Shown here one piece after another: positions 47,657 to 61,100 of a stretch of 64,000 bases of DNA (its first letter is position 1; each line of letters begins with the position of its first letter). A program made the translations under genes and the position numbers. The notes beneath the pieces were generated by a model. That model saw only the letters and a list, made by a program, of their open reading frames with translations, had not been told where the DNA came from and did no database searches. The stretch lies in assembly GCF_030272615.1 (NCBI RefSeq), contig NW_026729290.1, positions 49,001 to 113,000 of the forward strand, written 5' to 3'. Source of the stretch: Cryptomeria japonica (taxonomy: Eukaryota; Streptophyta; Pinopsida; Cupressales; Cupressaceae).

Positions 47657-50322
47657 TGTTTGCATTGTGTTGTCATTGATGTCAATCGGTATAGGATGTT
47701 ACTAGTATCATTGACATTGATATCAACTAGTGAACAAGAGGTTGGTGGCACTAGAGTTTAATGTCAACTAGAAAAGAAAGATGGACCAGAGAGGGAGAAG
47801 AGCTGATGTGTTGTCATTGGTGACAACCAGGTGACCATCTTCATGTAGAAGGAAGAATCGGAATGTACTAGTATAATTGATGTACAGTAATGTGACCACT
47901 CTAAAAAAGGGCCATTGATATGGTGTTGCATATAACCAGGATGAAGAGATTACATGATGAGCATTCGTTATGCTGAAGTGGTAGAATACTATTTGGTTCA
48001 CATAAACACAAAAGGAGAAGTAGAAGTATGAGAAGGCCACCAGATTGCTAGTGTAAGGATAACTAGAAGGTCTCCCATTAGATGTAGAAGCTTTCCCAGG
48101 CTAGGTGACAGGTTGACAAAGTATGTTCCCTCTATGTGCAAGATGACATATGTCATGTGGATGATGTATCCTCCCCTTAGTAAAGTCACACTTGTACCAG
48201 TAGAATGATTCCCTGAGAAAGGCAGGTGATTGAATGCAAAGACCTATTGTACAAGTGGAAGAATAAGGAGTTGAGATGGTGTGTTTTTCATCTTGACAAT
48301 CCAGATGAGAGAACTGGTTTGATCGAGAAGAATGTTGGTGAGTCTATAGAAAAATACATGGGATACTGAGATAGCGAAGGTAGGTTGATACAGAACAGAT
48401 GGAGTGTGATGACTTGGTGTCGTCAATATGTCCCACTAGAAAGAAGGAAAGTATGTGCCCATCAGTAGACACATTTACCAGAATCTGCATTAGTGATAGT
48501 TGACATGTTATGTCAACTAGTGAAACTTCAAAGAAGAGACAAGGAAGATAAGGTTCTCACCTGATAAAGATGGAGCTCGTTGAAGGTTGATGACATGGTG
48601 TAATCAAGAGTGGTTACCAGTATGAAAGCCCACTAGTAATATGGACAAGGTGGAAGTGCAGAAGACTCCTACATAATTAGAATGTTCATGTTTTGGATTG
48701 ACATGTCTGAAGAACAATTTGAGTGTTCCACTGGTAGTTCAACATAGTGCAGACATGGCGAGGTAGTCCGTACAGTCTGAGACACTGGTAGAGTTGTGAA
48801 GTGCATACACAAGGGTTACACCGATAGATTAGAAAATGTCATGACAAGAAGGAAAACCAACAAGGTGGTTAGTGCCGATAGGGTTGGTGAACTTATATAG
48901 GCATACTGGTTATGTGTGTGGTCGGTGACTAAGCTAAACTGATAGAGTACTATGATGAGGAGGATATCGACTGTGATGCCACATAGAGTTGAGGTGGTGA
49001 ATGTGCAGAGGATAGGGATGTCTGGTGTCAAAGAGATAGTTGTGATTGGTCCAAGATTAATGGTGACTGCCAAGTTCGACGTAGAGTTACAGAAGTGTGT
49101 GTCTCGAGATCCAGGATATATTGATTGTGCAGATAGGAGTTGGCAAATGGAATAGCTGAGTCATTTATGGTGATTGACTGAGGTGTATCAACAAACTAAT
49201 TCTAGATCTCCAAAGATGGAAGGCATGATCAAGAAGGCATGATAATGGTGGAGCTGTACAGTTGACTATTAGGGAGATCGGATCAAACAAGATTTGATTG
49301 GATTTGGTTTTCCTTGAGGATGATGAGGAAACCTTAATGGCCTAGATTTTGAATTAGCTTTTGGCAGGAAAAAAATGCTATAAATATGCAGGCCAAAGAC
49401 ATAGTTAAGGTGTTGTTGAATAGAAGAATATTGTGCTACTATGAAGTGTATTACTTTTCCATCTGAGAGAAAATCAACCAAGTTCTCAATGAGTATCTGA
49501 GAAGAGAGTGAGAGTGAGGGAGAACCTTGTTGAAGTGTTCAACTAGTAGAAGAGCAAAACTGGTAGTGTCCATACTGACAGAGCAGTAGAGAGGAGAGTT
49601 GCAGAGAAGGAAGATAGTGAACTAATAGAGTGTAGTATTGGTGAAGAGCAGAGCAATGAGGAGGAGATCCAACCTAGCAAAAGGAGAGTAGAGGTGAATT
49701 GGTAGATTTTACTAGCAATGAAGCAATAGGAAAAGTGTACTGATGTAGTAGAGAAGGTATCTCACTAGAAGAGTAACAGATTTAAAATGGTTGCAAGATT
49801 CACTTGTAATAAGATAACTACTTTTTCAATTGATGTTTTCTTTGTGATCACTGAGTTGTAGCTTGGTGCAGGGGTTGTAGCTCATTTAGGTTGTATCCCA
49901 TAAACAAGTTAGGGGTTGGTGCTCCTTGGGTTGGTGCCCTAAATTAGGGGTTGGTTCTCCTTGGGTTGGTACCCTAAATTAGGGGTTGGTTCTCCTTGGG
50001 CTGGTGCCCTAAACTAGGTGTTGTAGCTTCTTGGGTTGGTGCCCTAAACATTGTAATAGAGTTTTGATTGTGAGGCTGGATTGGAGCAGTAGACTCTAGG
50101 AACATTGCTCACCGAGGTTTTTCCCATCTTGGGTTTTCCTTGTACATCTTGGTGTTATGTGATGTTTCTTTGTGTGAATTCACTTGTGTTTAGTCTCCTC
50201 TCTAACTGGTAAGTCTGCATTCAACCAGATGTGTTAATCGGTATGATCACATAGGATAGTCAATAAGAAAAGTTTGAGAACCATTGATTCATCCCCCTCT
50301 TAGTGGTGCATTGTGTTTAACA
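47657..50322 (+). repeat. 3' LTR (2.7 kb)
   Basis: Colinear with 41950-44633. TATA-like box at about 49378-49386. Ends TTTAACA, followed by TATGT. Confidence 0.92.
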
Positions 50323-50327
50323 TATGT

Positions 50328-50756
50328 ATCCTTGAAGGTCTTTAGAAATACTTGATAATGAATGCTTGAATGCTTGATGATGATAATTTCCCTAATCTTT
50401 TTTTCTTGTATATCCAAATGAGGGGGGGGTGGACCTCCTTAAATACTTGCCTATTGAGAAAACATCTTAATTTTTTGACAAAGGCCAACATTGGGATCAC
50501 ATTCCCTCCAAATCACTATAACAATTGAAAGGGGTCAAAGAGGGGCCTAATTACGGTAGGACCAATGTGCCACGCATTGGTCCTACTCCATTTTAGGGTC
50601 AATATCAAAGGTTCATGCAAGTGTAAAGTGAAAATAAGGCCACATTTGGATGATGCAACCATAAATAGCTCCTATTAAAGCATAAGGTTTCTAACATTAA
50701 GGTGAGGGCCCAAATGCAGTCAAAATTGCAAAGGGGTGCAATTTTAGGATGCTACA
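50328..50756 (-). repeat. Proximal part of a Gypsy-type 3' LTR
   Basis: On the minus strand it starts TGTAGCATCCTAAAATTG at 50756 after a purine-rich run ('agagggggggataaa', about 50757-50771), a convincing PPT-LTR junction. It breaks off at the insertion of the 41950-50322 element. Confidence 0.65.
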
Positions 50757-51479
50757 TTTATCCCCCCCTCTAGTAGGAGTACGAGCTTATGCAAATACTC
50801 ATGGTAGAGTGGATGAAAGAGAAATGAAGAATAAGAGGAATGTGGAGCAAGATCATAAAGAGTACATTTCTAATTTTGAGGAATGAAGCTCCCAATATTA
50901 GGATTTTAACTCACCCAAATATGTGCAAGGGCACAGAAAAACAAGGAAAAAATAAAAAGATAAACAAACACAAAAAATACAAACAAAGGAAAAAGACACA
51001 AAAATACACACCACAAAAGCTAAGAACCAAAAACAAGACCTCAAATCAACTAGACAAAGAGACCTCGATATCAAAATGTCTCAACAACTAATTTCATTCT
51101 TGAAAAATGCCATATCATGAACATAAGAGATCACATAAAAGAGAAAATAAAGCATCATCTATGAACTACCAATAGAAAATTTATGAGTCCATGAGAAGGA
51201 GAGAGAGAGAGCATGAATACATACTAGATGTGCTTTTCTAGGTTATGCATGGGAAGAATGATGAGAGAAAACATAGATACCTTCCCTCTAGATGTTTGCA
51301 TCTAGGTGATCCATTTTGGGGAGGAGAGTAGGAATAGTCTAGCCATGTTCTGCTAGTTCCACTCTTCATCATGTGTGTGTGCAAGTGTTGTCTAGCTTCA
51401 AGCATGAAGCATCTCAGGTAAGACTTTGTTTTATCTGTTTTAGAGAACGATTAACCCATATAAGAAAAATGATGCATAA

Positions 51480-51750
51480 AATGAGGATGAAGCATGAGAA
51501 TGAAACAATCTCATAAATAATTGATGAAATAAGGATTACGCATGAGGATGCCATAATCCCATATTAAAAAATGAAATAAGGATTAAGCATGAGGATGCAA
51601 TATTACCATATTGATAAATCAAATGAAGATTAAGCATGCAAATGCATTAATCCCATATTGATAAATGAAATGAGGATGAAATAATCCCATATTGATAAAT
51701 GAAATGATTATTAAGCACGAGGATGCAATAATCCCATATTAATAATTGAT
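51480..51750. repeat. Imperfect tandem repeat, about 60-bp unit
   Basis: Four to five copies of a phrase with 'aaatgaggattaagcatgag' and 'caataatcccatatt'. Confidence 0.8.
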
Positions 51751-52263
51751 AGTTGAAAATGCAACTAGGAGGCTGCATATATGCCCCCCCTAAGATGTCA
51801 ACATAGTCCTATGTTGATGTCTTAAGGTAGATAGAAACAAGGACACCCACCTTTAACACCAAGGAGATATCCACTAATCAATGATGCACGTATTCCAAGC
51901 TAGAAATAAATATTCTTGCATAGGCTTTGTTTCTTTAAGCAAGAAAGAGATAATTGTAAAAGAGATATCTTAAAACAAATATAAAGGGATCCTTTTAAGA
52001 GATGCATAATTAAAAAAGGACGAAGAGATATTTTCTCAAAGATATCTACCTACAATATTAGAGGAGATCCTTAATAAATATGACATCTTGGAAGGATAAG
52101 AGGACACACCTTCTCCAAAGTGGAGTCTTAGGATTGCACACTTTCACTAAGGAGAGATTATTCATAAAGTATGCACCATTTCAGAAAAGGAATGCACACA
52201 CACAAATAAGAAATGACATAAAATTATGAAAGATGCAACTCAAAAAAGGAAGAAGGCAATCTT

Positions 52264-52265
<2 letters not shown>

Positions 52266-52304
<39 letters not shown>
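52266..52304. repeat. (GA)n microsatellite
   Basis: Pure GA repeat of about 39 bp. Confidence 0.95.
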
Positions 52305-52306
<2 letters not shown>

Positions 52307-52342
52307 GAAACATTATTCTTGCCTCCCAAGCATCGAGACAAG

Positions 52343-52474
52343 GATACTAAAGAGAGATTATTTATAAAAGAGACACTATTCTAAAATAAGCAAAACATCC
52401 TCAACAAGGATACTAAAGAGAGATTATTTATAAAAGAGACACTATTCTAAAATAAGCAAAACATCCTCAACAAG
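52343..52474. repeat. Perfect 66-bp tandem duplication
   Basis: 52343-52408 and 52409-52474 are identical by eye, starting 'gatactaaagagagatt'. A perfect copy inside old repeat DNA suggests a recent slippage event, or an assembly artefact. Confidence 0.85.
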
Positions 52475-52704
52475 GATGCATATCACAATTTATAAGGGTT
52501 CACTATAAAAGATACCACTCAATAAGGAAGAATTTGATGAATGATTATAGACTTTCAACACTAAGAAAAAGCTCTAATTAAGGATATGCACTTATAAGGA
52601 AAGGATAGATCCTCATTAGGGAAAATTGTTCCAATAAGAGGAAGGAGATCCTCAATAATGATATATACCTTCACAATTGATAAGTGATCCTTAATAGAGG
52701 CCCT

Positions 52705-55700
52705 TGTAGTGCCCCTCCCTGGTTTATCTTTCCTTTTTTGCATCCATAGACTATATTGATATAGCGTAGATTTCTTTGTGATGCTTTTGATTAGATATTT
52801 ATGGATTCAAATATGATTTGGATGCTTCATTATTGATGATAGGCATATCACATAACATTTTACATTGTAGATTCATGTGGATGACGACATTTCTAGATTA
52901 TTATGATGGTAGACTCATATTTGATGATATAAATGTACTCCTTTTATATGTGTGATTCATATTTGCTTATGGCGATTTGATGGTATTTTATTATGTATTA
53001 ACCTCACTTCATGGTTATAATTGATATGATGACTATGATAGTGCTTGGTTATTGTGACTATCTTCTACTGCCTTTGTTACAGGGATGATGTCATACCACT
53101 CATTCATTAACATGGTATGACATTGTGATTCTTATTCACTTGTCTACCTATTTCATGATATATATTATGCTATATGTTGTTCTAGGTATGTTGGTGGTGA
53201 TAGGTTTGTAGGTACAAGACATCAAATCCATCTGGCTTCATAGATTTGAGCGTGTCTTCATCCTAATGGTGAGTTGATAGAAGATGACATGAAATCCCAT
53301 TCTACACTCTGGGTTTAAGTTGGTACCCTATCAATTTTAGTTTTATGGTTTTTTGTGTTATTCCTTTGTGAGTGGTCTTGAAATATTGTGATTATGGGTT
53401 ATTTAATTATTGATTAATTAGTTGTCTTATATGGTTTATAATAATAAAATAAATCAATAGCTGATATTAATATTTAATATAAATTTAATATGAGATTATT
53501 ATTGGGATTATTATTTATAAATGATTCCATATTATTGTTATTTATTTTTAAGTTGTGGCATTAATATTTATTTGAACTCTATGGTTTAATTATTTAATTA
53601 GGCCTTTAAGTTTTCTCGTGCCTTGGATTATTTATTTAAGTGGTTTATTATATTATTATTATTTCTCTTTTACCCCTTGGGTTATTAGATAATGATTTAT
53701 CCTACCTACCCTATTTTACTATTGGCTGTGAGTTTGGGGTAAGTTAATTTAATCTTATTTTATTATTCTTAACTTGGTTTTTGGAGATGGTTAGTATGAA
53801 ATATTATATTTCATAATTATTTTCCATTCGCTGACATACTCTATGGTTTCGGCTTGATTTTATATATATTGGTTTTCCTTGTATTTATCGGGTTAGTGAG
53901 CATGAGGATTTTTCTGTGAATTGAGGAATTTAGATTTTGTTGCTTGGAGCTTTGTTTAGCTTGGTTGGAGGATTGTTGGATTTATCTTCATCAAGTTTCC
54001 TAGACCTTGTCTTCATTTATAGGCTGGAGGTGCTTCTCTCTTTTGCATTTGATTTTGAAAAGCATGTTTGCATTGTGCCTGTGTAAAGATTGTTTGCAAG
54101 GTTTGGGAGAATTGAGTATGCTGAAATACTATCTACATAGTTATGGAAAAATAAATACATTGGGGAAATTATGGTTCATATTCCTAATTTTTTTGTGAAT
54201 GTTTGCTATATTTGTTCCTATGTGATGTTGTGTTTTATTCTATTTTCCCTATGTTTATGAGTACGATAGTCTTTCTTCTGTATGTTTTCCACCTATTACG
54301 TCTACCATTGTACCAGTCTTCCATTGTACCACCTCATATGTCTACCATCATACAATCTGATACATCTACCATATACCATCTGGTACATCTACCACCATAC
54401 CACCTAGTACGGTTACCATTGTACTACCTAGTATTTCTATCACCATACAACATGGTATGTTTTCCATTGTACCAATCTACCATTGTTGAAATCTGCTACC
54501 GTAAGACTTGGTACTTCTATCATCGTACCACATGATACATTTGCCATTGTATAATCTAGTACATCTATCATCTGTATGTTTTCCATCAAGCATTTTCCCT
54601 TAGGTATTTTGTCATTGGGTTTTATAAGTTGACTTTTCTTGGGTCAATAACTTCCAGAGGCTATTTTATGTTGGTTTTTGTGTTCCTTAAGTTGTCCTAA
54701 GATCATTTTAGTGACTAAAATGGATAGTATGTATGTTTTGGTTTCAAGCAAGATGCTAGTACCTTGTTGTTACTTCTTGTGCTTATGTTGTATATGTCTT
54801 CATTAACATTCTTGAATGTTTTGTGATTCTTGGCTGCCTATGTGAGGTTGTGATCATGACATGTGCTATTCATGTCTCTCGATTATCATTGTTGGTTTAC
54901 CTTACTTATCCGGTTATGATGTATTGAGAGACCTTTCTTTTGTGTTGTGTATGTTGTTACACTAAGGTCTAGGCGCATTGTAGGGGGAGTGGGCTTCCAT
55001 ATGAGTGACTAGGGGTCATGAGGATTAGATTGCCAAGTTACTCGATGTCTAGAATGCTAGGATAGCTCATTGGGACTTTTCATTGTAATTAAGTAATAAC
55101 GTAAATAATTAATCATAGGTGGGTTGGGTGGTAGTTGTTCATCTTAATGAGATAAGAAATGAATTTGTGACCCCAACTCATGTCCCTAAGGTGATTATAT
55201 AGATACTCGAATGGTTGGGTAGACCTTGGTGATCTAGGTAAGCCAAACTCCCTTGGTATCCAAAAAGGTTGAGACGACTATAGATGGGTATCACAGATGT
55301 CATGACATGTTCCTAGGTTCCCATGGTGTTTGCATGAAATGACACTATTTCCCTACATGTAGGTCCTATCCCTTTGAATCTTTATTTTTGAATTACCTCT
55401 GGAGGTTTTAAGTTCATGTATTAAGCTTTGCCCTAGCCATATGATTTGATTGTAGTGTTGTTACGGGGTTTTCATTGTATCCATTGGTTGTTAGGTGTCA
55501 ACCTAGATCTAGAGTTTGTGTGGGATCTTGTTTCATCTCCTAACATAATGGGATGTTCGTTAGGTTCCACATGATCAGGTGGTTTGATGCCTTTTTCCAT
55601 TGTGATGTTCTTTAGTGGATGCTCATGTGCATGGACGTATATTCTTCTCTCTTTGGCTATGGATGGATACTAGTAGAAGATTGATGTATATGATTCATAT

Positions 55701-56419
55701 GGCATATGTATATGTATATTTCATGATGTAATTATATTCGTAGTTGAGAGCTATGCTCCTTGATGTAAAATGGATAATGTATTTATATGTAATGATATAT
55801 TATGTATTTTGGATATTGATTCAATGATGGAAATAATGTAATTTAATCTATTGATGTGCATTTAGTGTTATGTGAATGTCTATGATGACTAAGGAAATGG
55901 ATTACTAATGTGGTAATTAGTATATAAAATAGAATAATTATTCTAGGATGTTGAATAAGTAATTGGGATTAGGAACATTTGGATTGGTTCTCTTAAAATG
56001 AATCTTAGGGGTTTAATGGGTTTTACATTAATAATGGATGTATTCATGATAGATAGACTAGTGAGGTATCTTACGTATACAAGAAAGACAAATATTAGTT
56101 GAGTTAGAATGCATTGGGTCATGGTAGTAAATATGATGTTATTCCTATATGGATATGATCTTGTTGACATTGTAAGTAATGGCATTGAGGTACCCTAGAG
56201 AAAGATTAATTGTGGAGTTGTGTATATTTTTGCTTGTGTATAGTGCTTCTTATGTTTATATTCATGATGAAAACATGTATATCTTATCAATGGATGTTAA
56301 ATACATATGAGTAGTTAGTTAGTTGTACATGTTTCATTAATAGATGTTTTACAAAAAATAAAATTATCTAGATGCATATTAGATGGATATTTCTCTAGGG
56401 TATTTTAGCAAGTATTATA
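52705..56419 (+). repeat. 5' LTR (3.7 kb)
   Basis: Starts TGTAGTGCCCCTCCC and ends in ...TATTATA (the 3' copy ends ...TGTTACA) before the PBS. Contains a GTACCA-rich tandem array at 54290-54595. Confidence 0.9.
54290..54595 (+). repeat. Tandem array of 'ctaccatcgtaccacctggta' type in LTR
   Basis: Repeats of about 22-24 bp built on 'accat(c/t)gtacca' and 'tggtacatct'. The array also occurs in the 3' LTR at about 59700-60005. The translated frames give H/L/P/Y-rich spurious ORFs. Confidence 0.9.
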
Positions 56420-56420
56420 T

Positions 56421-56437
56421 CTGGTATCAAAGCAAGG
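56421..56437 (+). promoter_or_regulatory. Primer-binding site (tRNA-Met type)
   Basis: CTGGTATCAAAGCAAGG lies one base after the LTR end; differs from the initiator-tRNA-Met complement (TGGTATCAGAGC) at one central position. Confidence 0.85.
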
Positions 56438-56592
56438 TTCATACACTAGGTACTCTATTTTCATCTGAGCCCATTGTGCATGTTAGAACTATATCTTGGG
56501 TTAGCCACATGGTTATCCCTACTAGATGTTTTCTTTGCATTTATTTGCCCTAGATTCTAGCTTATAGTTCCTTTACATCTTGCTTAAATAAG

Positions 56593-57800
56593 ATGTCTTC
56601 TAGAGGTAGAAGCCATGGTCAAGGTGGTCGTATAGGTACTCAATAGAACCATCATCCTGATGTTTCTAGAGAGTCACACCATGAGGAGCAGTAGCAGGAT
56701 CAACAGGGTGGCGATGTAGTTTCATAGTTGATCAATGTGCTTTAGGAGCTTCTTGGTCATTTTGGACGGAGATAGGAGGTGGATGAGTAAGACCCAAGTC
56801 TCAAAATTATGATCATTAGGAGAGAATGAGAGAGAATTCATGTTCACATCAGAGGAGAGTTGATGCAATACCTGATCAGGATGCAATTGCAGCAGGTCAC
56901 ATGAGAGATTTTTTGAGGTCACACCCTCCCACTCTCTATGGTTATAGTAGTGGCATGGAGGCAAAGACTTAGCTCCTGGATATGGGAAGGTATTTTGATA
57001 TGCATCTATATAACAATAACACCAAGGCTAGCTATGCAATTATGCATATTCATAATTTTGCATCTATTTGGTGGCATATGGAGGAGAAATAGATACATTT
57101 CAATATTGCGACAATTTCTTGGGAACTATTTCTTGAGTGGTTTCATGCTTGTTTCTTGTTTTATATTTGGAGGCAAAGGAAGGTTGATGAGTTTTACGAT
57201 TTGAGGCAGCATGATATGATAGTTGAGTACTATGAGTGTAAGTTCTTTGAACTTAAGCACTATGTTGGGACCACAAATGATGAGGTGATGTTGGTGCGAC
57301 ATTTTGTTAGAGGTCTTAGTGATCACATTAGTTGTGGTGGTTGGCTCCTTGAGCCCAAGACTATGGAGGTAGTCATGGAGAAGGCATGCTTCGTTCAGGA
57401 GAGCCTGACTATGGCTTTAGAAGGTATGCATGGTGTGCAGACTATTGGTGCTCTATCTTTATGATCAATTACAAGAGGTGTGCAGTCTCAAGCTTAAGGA
57501 TTTGCTAGGAGTGACCCTCTATCACCCAAGTGTGAACGTTTGCAGTAGAAGGAGAGCTCTCAGAATTATAATTTTTTCGGTAGCTATAGATCATAGAGTG
57601 ATAGAGAGTATATCAGGTAGCATTCTATTCCCTTACACACTTCACAGATAGTGCAGGGTTCTTGACATAACTCTAGTGGAGGTAGTTTTTAGTTTACCAA
57701 TGCACCCCCAGTTAGTCATGGTTTTAGCGAAGGAAGTTGTTTCACTTGTGGCTGGTACAGACATTTTGTAGTGAATCATCCTCAACAATCTACTTAGGTG
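56593..57800 (+). pseudogene. Gypsy-type gag (Retrotrans_gag) with degenerate knuckle
   Basis: Starts at ATG 56593 (MSSRGRSHGQGGR). The core gag domain is at about 56900-57460: PPTLYGYSSGMEA, then WELFLEWFHACF, RKVDEFYDLRQHDM, FFELKHYVG and VRHFVRGLSDHI. It is readable over two frames. A C-terminal knuckle at about 57737-57780 reads CFTCGWYRHF without the final Cys. In the first 190 bp there are six in-frame stops, five of them TAG, as expected if CAG codons had mutated C to T. Gag would form the particle; no enzyme follows, so the element needed a partner. Confidence 0.8.
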
Positions 57801-58119
57801 TTGATTCAAAGGTCAATAACTTCAGAAACCATAGTTGGTGATGTAGGGAGGTCTCATTGCATATATGCAGTGGTGGATAACCATTAGAATGAGTGTCAAA
57901 GTGAGGTTATGGAGACTTCAGGTCATGAACACGTAGCCTTCTTTGGAGACTATGCACATTCTAGAACATTGGGAGTTGATCCTCAAGGGTCGTGACATGA
58001 AGCAAGAAAAGGTCCAAAGGCACCCAAATGATGAATCATCAATAAATTGGGAGGATGCAGCATGAATGAGAGAGAATTATTTCCCTACTTATTTTCAAGC
58101 TTCCAAGAGTAAGCCTGGG
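57801..58119 (+). other. Internal tail between gag and PPT
   Basis: No domain recognised; where protease-RT-RNase H-integrase would follow in an autonomous Gypsy there are only about 300 bp. Confidence 0.6.
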
Positions 58120-58133
58120 ACAAGGGGGAAGGA
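58120..58133 (+). promoter_or_regulatory. Polypurine tract
   Basis: ACAAGGGGGAAGGA immediately before the 3' LTR start TGTAGTG. Confidence 0.88.
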
Positions 58134-61100
58134 TGTAGTGCCCCTCCCTGATTTATCTTCCCTTTTGTGCATCGATAGACTCTATTGATATAGCTTATAC
58201 TACTTTGTGATGATTTTAATAAGATATTTATGGATTTACTAATGATTTGGATACTTCATTATTGATGATAGACATATCACATAGCATTTTCCTTTATGGG
58301 TTCATGTGGATGATGAAATTTCTAGATTATTATGATGATAGACTCATATTTGATGATCTAAATATACTCATTTTATATGTATGATTCATATTTTCTTACG
58401 GCGATTTGATGGTATTTTATTATGTACTAACCCCACTTCATGGTTTTAATTGATATGATGACTATGATAGTTCTTGGTTGTTGCAATTGTCTTCTACTAT
58501 GTTTGTGATAGGGACAATGTCATACCACTCATTCATGCGCATGGTATGACATTGTGATTCCTCTTCACTTGTCTACCTATTTCATGATATATGTTATGGT
58601 ATATGTTGTTGCAGGTATGTTGGTTTTGATAGGTTTCCAGGTACTAGACATCAACTCCACCTGGCTTCACAGGTTTGTAAGTGTCTTCATCCCAATGGCA
58701 AGTTGATCGGAGGTGACATGAAATCCCATTCTACACTCTAGGTTTAAGTTGGTACCCTATTAGTCTTAGTTTTGTGGTTAGAGTCATCTTGTGTCATTTT
58801 GTGTTACCCTATGTGGTAGTCTTGAGATATTGTGATTATGAGTTATTTAATTATTAATTAATTAGTCTTCTTATATAGTTTATAATAATAAAATAAATTA
58901 ATAGTTGATATTAATATTTAATATTAATTTAATATGAGATTATTATTATTGGGATTATTATTTATTAATGATTTCATATTATTGTTATTTATTTATTAAG
59001 TTGTTGCATTAATATTTATTTGAGCTCTATGGTTTAATTATTTAATTGGTTGATTATATTATTATTATTTCTCTTTTACCCCTTGGGTTATTAAATAATT
59101 ATTTATCCTACCTACCTTATTTTACTATCGGCTATGAGTTTGGGGTAAGTTAATTAAATATTATTTTATTATTCTTACCTTGGTTTTTTGGAGAGGGTTG
59201 ATATGAAATATTATATTTCATAATTATATTCTTCCATTGGCTAAAATACTCTATGGTTTTGGATTTATTTTCTATATATTGGTTTTCCTTGTATTTGTCT
59301 GGTTAGCCAACATTGGAATTTTTTTGCAAATTGAGGAATTTGGATTTCATTGCTTGGAGCTTTGTTTATCTTGGTTGGAGGATTGTTGGATTGCTCTTCA
59401 TCGATTTTCCTATACCTTCTCTTCATTTCTAGGTTGGAGGTCCTTCTCTCTTTTGCATTTGATTTTGAAAAGGTTGTCTGCATCGTGCCTATGTAAAGAT
59501 TGTTTGTCTGGTTTGGGAGAATTGAGTATGCCAAAATATTATTTACATAGTTATGGAAAAAAAAATATATTCGGTAAATTATTGTTTATATTCCTAATGT
59601 TGTTGTGAATGTTCTCTTTATTTGTTCCTGTGTGATTCCATGTTGTATTTTGTTTTCCCTATGCATTTCTATATAAGATAGTCTTTCTCATGTATGTTTT
59701 CCACCTAGTACATCTTCCATCGTACCAGTTTTCTATTGTACCACTTGGTACATCTAGCATTGTACCACCCAGTATGTTTGCCATCGTACCAATCTACCAT
59801 CATACCACGTGGTACATCTGCCATCATACCACCTAGTATGTCTACCACTATACCAGCTGGTACATTTGCATCATACCAGTCTACCATTATACCACCTGGT
59901 ACATTTGCCATCATACCAGTTTGTCGTCATACCACCTAGTATATCTGTCATTGTACCACTCGGTATGTATGTCATCATACCACTTGGTACATTTTCTACT
60001 TGTATGTTTGCTATCAGTTATTGTCATCAAGTATTTTGTCATTGGCTTTCCTAAGTTGACTTTTCCCAGGTTAGTAACTTCTAGAGGTTGTTTTATGTTG
60101 GTTTTTTTGTTCTTGAAGCTATCCTAGGATCAGTTTAGTGACTGTAATGGATTATATGTATGTTTTGGTTTCAAAAAAGATGTTGATACCTTGTTGTTAC
60201 TTCTCAGGCTCATGTTGTATATGTTGTCATTAAGATTCTTGAATGTTTTGTGATTCTTTCATGCCTATATTAGGTTGTGATAATGACATATGCTAATCAT
60301 GTGCCTTGATTATCATTGTTGATTTACCTTTCTTATCTAGTTATGATGTATTGAGAGCCCATGCTTTTGTGTTGTGCATGTTGTTACCCTAAGGTCTAGG
60401 TGCATGCTAGGGGAAGTGGGCTTCAATATGAGTGATTGGGGGTCATAAGGATTATATTTACAGGTTACCTAGGGTCTAGATTGCCAAGATATCTCATTGG
60501 GAGATTTTCTTGTAATCAAGTGGTAACATAAATAATTAATCATAGGTGGGTTGGGTAGTAGTTATTCATCTTAATGAGATAAGAAATGGCTTTGTGGCCT
60601 CAACTAATGTCCTTGGGGTGATTATATAGATTTAATAATTTTTGGATAGACCTTGGTGATCTAGGTAAGCCAAGCTCCCTTTGTATGCTCAAAGGTTGAG
60701 ATGACTCCGCTTGGGTATCATAGATATCAGGATGGGTTCCTACTTTCCCATGGTGGTTGCATGCTATAAAACTATTTCCATACATGTAGGTCCTAGCACC
60801 TTGAGTCTCTATATGTGAGTTGCCCTTGGAGGTATTAAGTTCATGTATTAATCTTTGACTTAGTCATATGATATGATTGTAGTGTTGTTAGGTAGTTTTG
60901 GTTGTATCCATTAGTTGTAAGGTGTCAGCCTAGATCTAGAATGTGTGTGGGATCTTGTGTCATCTCCTAGCATGGGGGGTGGTTCCTTGGGTTCCACATG
61001 GTTAGATGGTTTGATGCCTTCTTCTATTGGGTTGTTCTTTAGTGGATTCCCTTGCACCTGGATATGGATTCTTCTCTCTTCAGCTATGGATGGATACATG

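Larger units (their letters stand above)
41950..50322 (+). mobile_element. Complete gag-only LTR retrotransposon, 8.4 kb, TSD TATGT
   Basis: LTRs 41950-44633 and 47657-50322 match along their length. TATGT flanks the element on both sides (41945-41949 and 50323-50327). PBS, gag and PPT are present, but there is no protease, integrase, RT or RNase H in the 3.0 kb interior. The Gag is of Copia type, so the element probably used the enzymes of a Copia partner. By eye the first 240 bp of the LTRs differ at about 10% of sites, so the insertion is old. Confidence 0.9.
50757..52704 (-). other. Interior of the Gypsy-type element, no coding seen
   Basis: Rich in A and G on the plus strand. It contains a loose tandem repeat of about 60 bp at 51480-51750 ('gaggatgcaataatcccatat'), a (GA)n run at 52266-52304 and a perfect 66-bp duplication at 52343-52474. 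No domain was recognised. Confidence 0.5.

Noticed and set aside
50840-51091. Lys/Asn/Thr-rich ORF
   Set aside because: Product of A-rich sequence in the Gypsy-type interior, without motif.
54203-54535. 110-codon ORF with repeated H/L/P/Y text
   Set aside because: Translation of the GTACCA-type tandem array inside an LTR.
59736-60127. Overlapping ORFs with HLPSYQ-like repeats, and the antisense G/M/V-rich ORF
   Set aside because: Same tandem array in the 3' LTR.
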